A DNA stretch of 64,000 nucleotides from Vesta saturnalis. Its lineage: Eukaryota > Arthropoda > Insecta > Coleoptera > Lampyridae. The stretch lies in contig JARFJB010001979.1 in the NCBI GenBank assembly GCA_036346205.1, positions 825,501-889,500 of the forward strand, given 5' to 3'. Numbering within the stretch: position 1 is the stretch's first letter; every line of letters starts with the position of its first letter. Shown piece by piece: positions 54,166 to 64,000 of the stretch. The position numbers were made by a program, and so were the translations under genes. The notes below the pieces were generated by a model that worked only from the letters and a program-made list of their open reading frames with translations, made no database searches and was not told the DNA's origin.

Positions 54166-56289
54166 ATGTAAACGATTACAAAAAATCTGGTTTGTAACTC
54201 GTGCACACAAAAGTAATGTGTAAACAGCGAAATTTATACCGGCCAAACCTCTACGTGCAGTATGGTCTCTTATTATCTTTAGTTACCTACAAATAACGCG
54301 ATCCTTGTCTTTCATGACCATGTTGTCAAACATGCAACGTAGTTTAATCACAAATAACCCCCTTGTCCTGTCAAATTTTTGTTCGCCTCTTCAACAATAT
54401 TTCTCAAAGTAAACTAACTCTAATAACTTTAACGTACTTAATTACTGCTAGATCACAATGAACCCTAATGCAGATGTTAAACAAGCAAGCACAGCTTTAC
54501 GTTGTTTAGAACGCAGTATGAAAGCTACCAAAAGAAAGACCAAACCGAAGCAGAAACTAGTAAAAAAAAAAGCGTGAAGAGTATCAATGATCGTCTTAAT
54601 GTATATGACCAGAATATTTGATGTAAAGTACAATTTTTTTGTTGTAGCATTCCACAAATGATGAGCATCCTTTGTGCTGTTAATTGTGCATAAGACCTAG
54701 CGAATTTTAAACGCAATACACTATTCAACCTGTTGAAAGATACTGGTTTTTAGTTCCAAAAGATGGGACGTCAGAATATTCTTAATGAATGCGATGATAT
54801 AAGATGGAGGGATATATAATTACGATGCATCAGAAAGTTTAGAGAAGAAGGTATTTACAATAGTTTTATTAGATTTCAAATTACATCTTTATAAAATGAT
54901 GTCGAATTTCACGTAATAAAATACTATACTGGGTGTTTCTAAAATACACGGCAAAAACATGGGAGCGCACACCTTACGTGAAAATAAGAAAAACAGTTCC
55001 TGTAAACACGGTTCCGAAAACGCTTCTTCAGGGAAGATGACTTTGAAAAACTGGTTTTCAGTTTATAGCTCCGGAACGACTCCAGTTATCGCAACAAATT
55101 TTGGGACATACATTTTTGTTAGTAAAGCCAATTATTTGAGATTACTGAGCAAGGTTAATTTTAGCGCTTTTATTTTTAGTCGTTAAGATTTTTTATCACA
55201 TTTTGCTAAAAAGAAAAAAATTTTTTTCTCCTTTACTTGCACTTTCGACGCGTAAAAAAAGAGTGATTTTTAATAAAGTTTCTTTTTTCATAATATTATT
55301 TTTATATGTAATAGAAGTTTTTTTATGAAATTATATTCTCACTCACATACGTAATACAAAAGTCAATATATTTTACCATTTATTTAAGTATGGCAACTGT
55401 TATTATCGTTTTCTGGTCAATATACCTAATATTATACAGGGTGAACATTTACTACACCATGAAGAATTAAAATAAAAATCTTAAAATTGTAAATATTTCG
55501 AAAACCGTTGCAGATAGACAAAATTTGATTATTACAAAAAATGTAGGTCTTTCCATTTTCTTTCGAATAATGCAATAATATACAGGTGTTGTATGTAAGA
55601 TATAATAGTTATTTACATTTAAAATAAAACAACTATAAATTCATAGTTCTGGTACACCCTGCAAAAAAATTAAATGTCATAATGTTTTTTAAAAGAGCAA
55701 TGTCTGCACTAACTACGACGAAAAATAATAATTTTTATCTAAAAGTACAAATATTTCAAAAACGGGCATGTTTAGCTATACGACATGTTTAATAAAAAGT
55801 GGTTGTTTTTCAGAGTAGAAACGAAATCCGCAGTAAAAACTATACCATTCCATTTAAAATAAGAAAGATAGGTTATGTACCGCTGTTATGGAACACTCTG
55901 TATATGCGAAAATATTTTTAGGTTATAGCGTGCTTGAATTCAAGCAACTTTTGTATAACATTTTTTTCTACTGTGCATTGTGTAGCCGCAAATTCCCTTT
56001 GACGCACTAATTAGCAACCCTGTATATTAATTTGTCAAAATGCCAATCACTTTAATAATAGCCGAGTCAATGAAGCGTTAAATTCCTTAAAATTTCTTAG
56101 TTCTCAAGTACAGGTCCAATTTTGATGATTTTTTTAAATGTTTGTTTTTATACATCATTTTAAATCAGAAACATTTCAAAGTGCGGAATTCAATATTTAT
56201 ATTGTTTAAACAATGTAAGCATATATGGTATTTTTAGAGTAGCAAAATATGTAAAGTCTTTTTCTTTCTCTCTTGCTTAAATATAAAAT
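54162..56289. other. Non-coding; unpaired mariner-type ends
   Basis: CTGGGTGTTTCTAAAATACA near 54929, TATACAGGGTGAACATTTAC near 55435, ATATACAGGTGTTG near 55579 and AGCAACCCTGTATATTAA near 56014 look like ends of decayed Tc1/mariner-type units. A 39-codon Lys-rich frame at 54458-54577 (MNPNADVKQASTALRCLERS) is too short to call. No transposase seen. Confidence 0.4.
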
Positions 56290-56465
56290 GGATGAAACAA
56301 AGAGTTACTAAATTTGGGCACGACGTAAATTAATATTAAGTTTATCAAGACAAACTCATTATTATGTTCGTTTGCAACGTGAAGCTATTGAAATACATAA
56401 ACACCGAATAATTTTAATAGACAAGAAGAAAATCTCCGTTTAAATAGGTTTTGGCATCTTATAAT
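56290..56465 (+). pseudogene. Probable Penelope-like retroelement, C-terminal GIY-YIG fragment
   Basis: SRQTHYYVRLQREAIEIHKH followed, one base out of frame, by NFNRQEENLRLNRFWHL. The R-EAIEI-KH-NFN-EE pattern is typical of the C-terminus of Penelope-like reverse transcriptase and GIY-YIG proteins in arthropods (from memory). Only the last about 60 residues remain. The hammerhead-like motif 600 bp downstream (57080-57110) fits, since Penelope-like elements are known to carry such ribozymes. Confidence 0.55.
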
Positions 56466-57034
56466 TTAAAAAAATCATAATGATACGTCTTAATTTTGGT
56501 TTTAATTTTAACTTTTGGTATGTCTAGGTTTTTGCTGTGTTTTCCTAGACCTTGAAGCAAATGCTTTACCAATTATATGTTAAATTACCACAGCACTATA
56601 ATTTAACATAAGTAGTTAAAATTAAATTAAAATTGAAAATTACAAAGAACGTTCTGCATTGTGCTTTTCATTGTTAATAACACTTCCAATTATTGATAAA
56701 GATATCTCTTTGTTAGATTTAACTGGGCTATTTTATTTGATATAATGTTTGAATTTGTGAATGCTTCTATCATTTTAAAATTGAAGTTTTTCACAACTTT
56801 ACACTTACATCATAACTCAATTAAATTTTGTTAAATGTGTTTTTGGCTGACAAATTTCATTGTTAGCTTTCGTCGTAGAGAGTGTTCTGGTTTGTCATCT
56901 TTGAGGCAGTTTAATGAAATTTAATTTTATGACCTAGTTATTCTTTACTAAAAATTTTATAGTTTGCTTTATGTTTCCCAAACTGTTATATTAATAGCAG
57001 GCTTATGTTTATGTTTTAATTTTTCAAATTTGAC
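56466..57034. other. Non-coding stretch
   Basis: Between the GIY-YIG fragment and the hammerhead-like motif; probably 3' part of the same element or unrelated. Confidence 0.4.
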
Positions 57035-57170
57035 AAAATTGTTTACTACATCTTTAACAATTTTTAACAAACATTACTACTGACGAAGATAACTGTAAGT
57101 GTTATCGAAACGTTTAGATTGTATAATTTAAAGTACACCATTAAAAACCCCAAAAAGATAAGTGTTTTAT
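57035..57170 (+). ncRNA. Hammerhead-ribozyme-like motif, copy 3
   Basis: CTGACGA at 57080-57086, then A, then a perfect 6-bp stem GATAAC/GTTATC closing TGTAAGT, then GAAAC (57107). The order matches the hammerhead core CUGANGA-stem II-GAAA, except for one extra A before stem II. A possible cleavage triplet GTA follows in AGATTGTATAA. Helix I would be weak. The flanks match the hairpin at 35838-36065. Confidence 0.45.
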
Positions 57171-57269
57171 TAATATTAAGTGACCTTGAAACTTGAATTG
57201 TCAAAATAGTTTTGGAATATCAAAAATATTTCACGTATTTATATCTGTGTATATGGTCATATAGTCTGA

Positions 57270-58020
57270 AAAATACTCCAAGTGCTTATTGTTTGTACCT
57301 TTTGATATTTTACGACCATCAAAGAAGACAAAACATACCATCCAAAATCGTTGTTGGGCCCAGATTGCAGTTGCAAGCCAGTAACAAAACAGAAATACGG
57401 TCAAAAGAATTACCGACCAAAGAAAGATGTTCATATCATTGCTAGTACAGCGGCATTGAAATGGTTTGATCAGAAAGTAATAGAATCTACCAAATGATAT
57501 AATTCGGACCTGGAATCAGACACCTCCAAAAAATTAGTATTAAACCCATTGGCAAAATTACATAGAACATTGCAACGAACTAATTTTGGAAGACTGGGAA
57601 ATCGAAAAAGTTATAAATGCTACCGATATCGCTCCTCTCATAATAACCGACGGTGTTAGTTCATCAGAAGAAGGTTTTTTGGACGATAAAGACAGTGATA
57701 GTTGTTTAATTTGTGTTTAGAACTACAGTTAACGATTTAACTACCGAGGCAGCTTTTATTATTTTTATATTAATGCGAGATTTTAGCCGCATGTGTATGT
57801 CGAATACAATATCTTCCACTTCGACGAATTCCTCTTTTATTTATAGATATATCAACTTGATTTTTCTACACACGAAGTAAAAGGTACTGTAGAGCTATAA
57901 AGACTCCTTTTGCGTGGTCGCCATCAGAAGAGTTTTATAAAAAATCGAAAACTTTTTTAAATTAAGTAATTTTAACATGCTGTAATTCAAGTAATGATAA
58001 GAATTCGACAATTGTATTTC
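57270..58020 (+). repeat. Tandem duplicated segment, left copy
   Basis: About 750 bp repeated at 58325-58995 in the same orientation. Both contain a readable stretch DVHIIASTAALKWFDQKVIE (shifted by one frame in the left copy) and, further on, an acidic coding-like end (LIITDGVSSSEEGF). The protein is not recognised; a transposase tail is possible. Confidence 0.85.
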
Positions 58021-58324
58021 TGCATAGCTTCAGAGATCTCCTTTGGGAATTAAAAAAAACCTTATTGTTCGGAAAAATTCCGCTACTGAGTAACCTTTCT
58101 AAGAAAATGGATCGTCGCGTCAATCCTTAAGTTTTCGCGAGACTACTAATACATACTACTACGCATTCAGACCGCATCTGATCAGAACTTTTAATTTACA
58201 TGAGGTCCTAAAACTCCCTTAAAACGCAAAGTTTTTAAATTGAAATATATTCAACCAAATTTCGTTAAAATACTTTTGAAATTTTCAATTACCCATATTG
58301 CAACAAAGCGTCATGTAATTCAAA

Positions 58325-58995
58325 AATTGTGCTTATTGTTTGTACCTTTGGTATTTTACGACCGTCAAAGAAGACAAAACATACCATCAAAATCGTTGTT
58401 GGCCCCAGATTACAGTTGAACCGATTAAAACAGAAATACGGTCAAAAGAATTACCGAAAGAAAGATGTTCATATCATTGCTAGTACAGCGGCATTGAAAT
58501 GGTTTGATCAGAAAGTAATAGAATCTACCAAATGATATAATTCGGACCTGGAATCAGACACCTCAAAAATTAGTATTAAACCCATTGGCAAAATTTATAA
58601 CTGAATTCTAATTTTATTAATGTTAAATGAAAAGTTATAAATGCTACCGATATCGCTCTCATAATAACCGACGGTGTTAGTTCATCAGAAGAAGGTTTTT
58701 GGACGATAAAGACAGTGATAGTTGTTTAATTTGGTTAGAACTACAGTTAACGATTTAATCCGATCAGCTTTTATTATTTTATATTAATGCGAGATTTTGT
58801 CGGTGAGCGAATAAAATATCCTTTCGACGAATTCCTCTTTTATATAGAATATCAATTATTTCAACACAATTAAAAGTAGAGAGCTATAAAGATCTTAACG
58901 TGGTCGCCATAGTAGTTTTATAAAATTCGAAAACTTTTTAAATTAGTAATTTTAACATGCGTAATTAAGTAATGATAAGAATTCGACAATTGTAT
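58325..58995 (+). repeat. Tandem duplicated segment, right copy
   Basis: Same content as 57270-58020 but with many single-base losses and a few longer gaps, so it is about 80 bp shorter. A frame at 58329-58535 reads KKTKHTIKIVVGPRLQLNRL and KQKYGQKNYRKKDVHIIAST. Confidence 0.85.
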
Positions 58996-58999
58996 TTCT

Positions 59000-60570
59000 A
59001 GTTAGTGTCAATTGAGCCAGATCGATTTGTGAGTTAATTAAATACCTTCATTGTAAACAGTTTGTCTTTAAAATAATTCTTGCGTGTACATTTTCTTTCG
59101 GGTGTTAGTTGTAATGTGTTTTTCAAATATTAATCTATAAATACCAGTCACCCCTTTTGAAGTTAAATCGCGTATGTTAAAGATTTGTGCCTGTGATCAA
59201 GTTTTCTAGTGTAAGTAGGTATTTTTATATAAATGAAACCTCGCAGCCAATCATTTTACCCGCCTACGCAACGTATTAAAAGAATCAAACATTGCCTTGC
59301 GAAGGTATCTCATTCGCACGCAGGCTCAATAAGCGGAAATCCGCTAAAATAAAAGACAGTACAGGGCTCCCTCACTCTGGTCTTTGTGCGAATTAGCATT
59401 GAGGTTTGTTGTTTATATTTATATTTGTGTAGAGGTAGCTGGTGAACGGGTACATGATACCGCTTTGGTTATTAATTGTAAAAGGGAATTGCCAAGTAGG
59501 TACACACTCCCGGGCCTTAATTAAACATTAAACACCTCGAATTTTATTGTTATTGTTTTATTGTTGTATAGATGAATGTGTAACCTGAGAAAGGAGCACT
59601 GTATTTTTCTAATGCCTTCAAATTTATATATCGGTCACGATGTTGTGGTCTATTTATAACTTACCCTTGTAAGGCTTTGTTTTAATGAGGTTTCTTTTGT
59701 GTCAGTTGTTAGGTATATTTATTTGCCTGCGAGCTGATTTTTCTTTCTATATTCTATTTGACTTATGTATTCTGTGCTTTAGTGGTCACTAAACAATTGG
59801 GTACGTGTAAATTCCTTGTCTATTTTCTTTCGTCCTTGCCTTTACCTTATTATCACCTGTGCAATTTTACTGTTGTATTTTACATGTACCGTAATTTGCT
59901 TTATTGTTTTATGCGCTTATTTACTTAAACACCGGTCACGTGTTTGGTATTAAAATTTTTATTTTGTTTATTTATGACCCAATTGTGCGTGTGTAACTAA
60001 ACTGCTTTTTATTCAGTTTCTCTTAATGTTATAATTTTGTACGCACTTTAACCTGATTTAATGGTGTTTTGTCATACATTCAACTCTTTCATTTTTTTGT
60101 GTGTTATTTGATTTAATAATGTACTGGTGCAATTATGAATAAAATGGATTTGATTGGTGGTTCTTTCCCACAACAGTATATAAACGGGCTGAACCACCGT
60201 TGTGCAAAGCTCGTTGATTTTAATTTGAGTAGTTTCATTTTTTTACCTGCCCCTCATGATGCAACACATACCTCATCCAGACCATCTAATTCAGATAGCA
60301 CAACGTACCTACCACCAGACGGCCACTTCGTTTGATCAGATTTGAGGTTTGCGAGTAATTAAATATCAGACTTGTAAATAAATTCTAAGATTTTAATTAT
60401 TGCCAGGAAAGTCAAAGTAAGGCAGACAATTAATTTGAGTAATAGTAACATTCTTGACAGTTAAGTCAAGATAAATCACTTAGCGATTGTTGTGTTCTTG
60501 AATTTGCATTATCGCAAATAAGTTCAAATTACGCTTTTCAAGATAGGGTATCTAGGAGACGCTACAGTAT
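59000..60570 (+). repeat. Dispersed repeat R1, copy 2
   Basis: Same orientation and content as 18680-20351. Landmarks are TGTAAGTAGGTATTTTTATA near 59211, GACAGTACAGGGCTCCCTCA near 59354, AATAAA at 60138, GATTGGTGGTTCTTTCCCAC near 60151 and GACGCTACA at the end (about 60567). It begins exactly where the right copy of the tandem duplication stops (TTGTATTTCTA), so it is inserted there. Confidence 0.7.
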
Positions 60571-61559
60571 TAAATTCAGTCTTACGTTAATCGGGATGTT
60601 TGTAAAAAATACTCGTACCGTTCTTTTCTTCTAAAACATAATTATACAGTACAACATTGCAAATAGCGTGTTTGGTCAATAAATTCCATTATTTAAATGG
60701 TGTTTATTTAAAAAATTCATTGCTATATTATTTTCTTTTCAAGGATGAATTTCCTGATTAACATAAAGTCGTCAAAAGAACGAAAATATATTTCATAAAA
60801 TAGTCCTAGCGTCACAGTTTTACGTATTACTTACAAAAAATACATTTTATTCACGACGGCGAAGCAGCAAATAAAATTTCTTGTGAAAATCATTTATGAC
60901 CCAAGCATATTCAAAAGGTACATCCGAGTGCATCGCGCTTTTTTACATGTATTACATTCTTCGGGAAAACATGAAAAAAACATTATAAAAAACCTACTCA
61001 AATACTCTTCGATGTGGTTAGTCATAACAAAAACAAGCGATAAAAACTTGCGAAATTGTCATATTTTGTTTTCACACCATCCAACGCTCACTACAATTTC
61101 GTTTACATTGTAACCAAAATAACCTTTGCTAATATTTGAAATCGATAGGACATAGCAAACACGATAGCATTAAGGAATGTGTGTAGGAATGTTTGTATAG
61201 CTAGTTATAACAGTTCGTCTATTTAAAAGCCGGTAAATACATATATGAATAGTGATGACTCACTTGCCTCAATGATAACCTACAAAGGAGCAAGTTTTTG
61301 AAAAAATCGAGATTTAAATATGCTAAGTAATGTGAAGGTAAAGTTGTTAACAAATCAATCGGACCATTTTTAGGATCTACAATTATTAGAATCTGCAAAA
61401 CCTTTCCACCTTGCAACCAATGCCTTAATTAAATCTTGTTATTTTATAATTCACGTAAATACCTTGTGCATAAATATATGGAAGGTATAAAAAATTATAC
61501 CCGCTCCCTCATCTGGGTACACCACCGGTGTAAGCTAAACCCCCAAGGTTGAACATTTT
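60571..61559. other. Non-coding stretch
   Basis: A frame at 60883-61113 has no recognisable domain. No repeat seen. Confidence 0.45.
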
Positions 61560-62345
61560 TCATTTTTTTTTGTTGCCACCGTTTGTTGGAAATCGTTCTG
61601 TATGGGTTATTAGTATTTTCCCAATTAATTTTTTGTAATTTAGACGTGAACTTTGCCCCCCGCCCGCGGTAAAAATATTTTTTTTTGTTGCAATCTTTTA
61701 TTGTTTTATTGTATTTTGTTCATCTTTTTTTGATGCAATCGTTTGTTGGTCGTTTGGTCGTGTTTGTTAACTATTTTAATCCTCTGTTGCTTATTAATAC
61801 TTTGCCAACTAAATGTTTTTTAATTTAGGCGTAATTTAGCACTTAAAAGTTATTTTTTTGTTGCGCTCGTAGGTTGGTGTTTGTTGGCTATTTTTTGTCA
61901 TTTGTTAGCTGCTTTTGTCGTTTATTTAGAAGCGTGAACTTATTCTCTGAGGTTATAATTGTCTACCTTTTTTTTTGTTGCAATCGATTGTTGGTTATTA
62001 GTATGTTCCCAATTAACTTAGACGTAAGATTGCCTCTACGAAGTTGACATTTTTCACCTTTTTTTGTTGCAATCGTTTGTTGGCTATTCATATTTTCCTG
62101 ACTAAATTTTGTAATTTAGGCGCAACAAAGTTAAAACTTTTTTTTTGTTGCAATCGCTTGTTGGTGTTTGCTATTTTTTGTCGTTTGTTGGTTATATTTT
62201 CCTCCAACAGTCATTTTTTTTTGTTTCAATCGTTTTTTAGTCGTTTATAAGTGTTTGTTGTTATTAGTATTGTCTCAACTAAATATTTTAAATTTAGGCG
62301 CCAAGTTAGCATTTACTTTTCTTGTTGCGTTTGTTGGCTATTTTT
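61560..62345. repeat. Degenerate tandem repeat with TTTTTTTGTTGCAATCGTTTG core
   Basis: About nine diverged units. Each has a T-run, GTTGCAATCG (or a variant), TTTGTTGG, and often a TATTTTC-CAACTAAAT-TTAGGCG second part. Unit spacing is irregular, roughly 60-110 bp. Confidence 0.85.
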
Positions 62346-63233
62346 ATCTTAAATTTGTGTTATTTGACGCATTAAACCAAAACATAAGCAAATACATTTA
62401 ATCAAGACCATACAAAAGGTGCTGTATATGAATTTTCATTGCTGGATCGAATATATGGATACGCTGGAAACGCGATGGGTATAAAAGAATCGGGGAATAA
62501 AAAGCGAGACAGTCCCCATTTTACATCAAGGTGAAACGGTTGAAACTTTAAATTTTGTGCCATTTTAATTATGCAATTTGAAATTTTAAAATTGAAAGTT
62601 TTTTTTGTCGGCAATCATAAAACATAAGGTTGTTTAAATGTATTAGTGATTTATATTAGATTTTAAAAGCGTCGAATTATAAGATCTGACCAAAAAAGTA
62701 AATATTGTTTTGTGCATTTAAGTTAGACAAGTGTATGTTTAACAAAGAGGTGCGCTAAACTCATTATAAAATTTATAAATGGCGTATAAAATTAAGTAAA
62801 TGGTGAATTAATATGGTTCACCATTAATAACTAAAAATTCAGATTTGTTTGAACTATATTTAAGCATAGAACATAAATAATAAGATAAATATCAAACACC
62901 TTTAAGTAAATGCGTGTTGATTTGGGACAGTACTATGAAATAAACAGTGAAGTCTTAAATACCAAAAAAATTTTTTATGCCTGTAAGAGAAAACAGGTGT
63001 AAACTGGTTTGTCAAGAAACCGATTGTAGTTCAAGAAGATTGGAACATTATTATACCGCACGTAATGTATTCTTTAGACATGCGCACTTGCGTGCCGTTG
63101 TGCATCGCGTGTCTAATGATTAACCAATAGTGCGATTGTTTTTACGGGACATAAATGAAATTTAAATACACTTTAGCCATCTTAAAAAATAAAAGTAGTC
63201 TCTAGTATGTATTAATTGTGCTTTATTTTTTAG
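62346..63233. other. Non-coding stretch
   Basis: No gene seen. An imperfect hairpin (TTAGACATGCGCAC ... GTGCATCGCGTGTCTAA) lies at about 63072-63117. Confidence 0.45.
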
Positions 63234-64000
63234 AATGGTTTTTCTATGCCATCATACAAATTATAAGAGAGTAGATCCCAAAAGGAATAAACGAGGACGG
63301 TCCAAAAATTGTTCGTGTCCTGCAGAAATGCACATTAAAATAAAGTGTACCACCAAAGATACTATGAAAAAAGATGCTCATGTTAAAGCAGGCATGCATA
63401 TAGAGCATCCCAAAAAGGTTTACTCATATGAAATTTTTTTAATATTATTTAATCAATTTGTCTAAAATCTGAACTTAGGGCTTAGGGGTGTTTAATAAAA
63501 AAAATTGCTACGTCAAATTTAAAATAGTCAATCCAAAAAATGGGAAACTTTGCTGTTTATAAACTGACTTGTTTCAAAGTTCCGATTTATGGATGTTAGA
63601 TTGCAAAAATTTAGGTTGTTAAAATTTTTACTGTTGTAGTGTGGTGTTAAAAAGTAATAATTTTGTTTTTATTTCATTACACCTTGTTGACCAATTTTAT
63701 TTTTTTAAGGATGGATTGCCAGGTCAAATAGATTTTAAACATGAACATAATCACTTAGAGACTTCCGAATCATTTTCATATTTACGACCCTCAAAAAATG
63801 TTAAAGAAATATTTGAAGCATGTTTTAATGATGGACAATTAATTTACATGAGCGTAAATTGGAATTGGAAGAAGGGGAAAATTCAGTGACTTTTGCTTGT
63901 GTCTCAATTAATCCACCAAAACATACAGTTTAAGATTGGTACCGAAAGTGGAGAACTTCCCATTTAGGGCCTAGAACTGGACTCGGTATTATTGAAGTAA
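63234..64000 (+). pseudogene. Zinc-binding FAR1/MULE-like insect protein, N-terminal part, broken; runs off window
   Basis: Exon 1 (63234-63417; acceptor TTTATTTTTTAG, donor GTTTAC) reads FLCHHTNYKRVDPKRNKRGR, CPAEMHIKIKCTTKD and KKDAHVKAGMHIEHPKK. Exon 2 starts at 63710 in matching phase (DGLPGQIDFKHEHNHLETSE, LRPSKNVKEIFEACFNDG). The CHH ... C-x-C ... HNH pattern is that of a FAR1/FLYWCH-type zinc-binding domain in a family widespread in insect genomes. Near 63845 the frame slips: the expected HERKLELEEGENSVTFACVS lies one base out. An in-frame TAA follows THTV (63928), then DWYRKWRTSHLGPRTGLGII. The gene continues past the window, but the two lesions suggest a pseudogene or a transposon-derived copy. 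Confidence 0.7.

Noticed and set aside
1..64000. CRISPR array, rRNA genes, bacterial operons or viral genomes
   Set aside because: No regular short spacer array, no rRNA-like conserved blocks, no ribosome-binding-site-led gene strings. All large coding relics belong to eukaryotic transposons.

Overview
The window looks like nuclear DNA of an insect, and a beetle is my best guess. It is AT-rich and has eleven long (TA)n tracts. Its exons are short, with introns of about 50 bp. It carries many decayed Tc1/mariner, piggyBac, hAT and Crypton-like elements, tRNA-derived SINEs, and one recognisable conserved host gene. Nothing suggests bacteria, an organelle or a free virus: there are no operons, rRNA, phage genes or CRISPR arrays. 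The species assignment is inference.

Host content is small. At 7092-7828 (minus) lie the last two exons of a TAB2/TAB3 homologue, the adaptor that binds the kinase TAK1. They encode the TAK1-binding coiled coil and the C-terminal NZF zinc finger. A possible 57-nt exon (6350-6406, minus) and an acidic exon-like stretch (8416-8740, plus) lie nearby. At 63234-64000 is the start of a frameshifted gene of an insect zinc-binding, FAR1/MULE-like family.

Everything else is transposon graveyard. Eleven relics (A 61-962, B 4049-5093, C 17715-18388, D 29668-30741, E 31995-32828, F 34237-34723, G 39649-40676, H 44620-45590, I 50605-51628, J 52613-53423, K 47445-47745) share one transposase architecture. 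Where it can be counted (D, E, J), the second and third catalytic Asp are 41 residues apart, so I call the group DD41D. Several keep paired inverted ends next to TA dinucleotides. Two piggyBac transposases (9398-11010; 21066-22793), an IS630-like DDE gene with a 51-bp intron (36754-38057), a hAT transposase (38416-40870, minus), a Crypton-like tyrosine recombinase (40950-41735), a non-LTR endonuclease fragment (46146-46365, minus) and a probable Penelope-like GIY-YIG tail (56290-56465) are all broken.

Layering is clear in two places. Element 17063-23401 is a mariner-like element with terminal repeats of several hundred bp; a 1.7-kb repeat (R1) sits inside it, and piggyBac 2 (20808-23093) is inserted in its right arm at a TTAA whose empty version survives in the left arm. 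DD41D element G (39264-40793) interrupts the hAT relic at a TA. Other items are a 1.64-kb palindrome built from two inverted 5' ends of a Tc1 element (27534-29170), a SINE with 12-bp target duplications (31518-31887), three minisatellites, Z-DNA-prone GT/GC tracts next to (TA)n, and three copies of a hammerhead-ribozyme-like motif, one of them downstream of the Penelope-like remnant.
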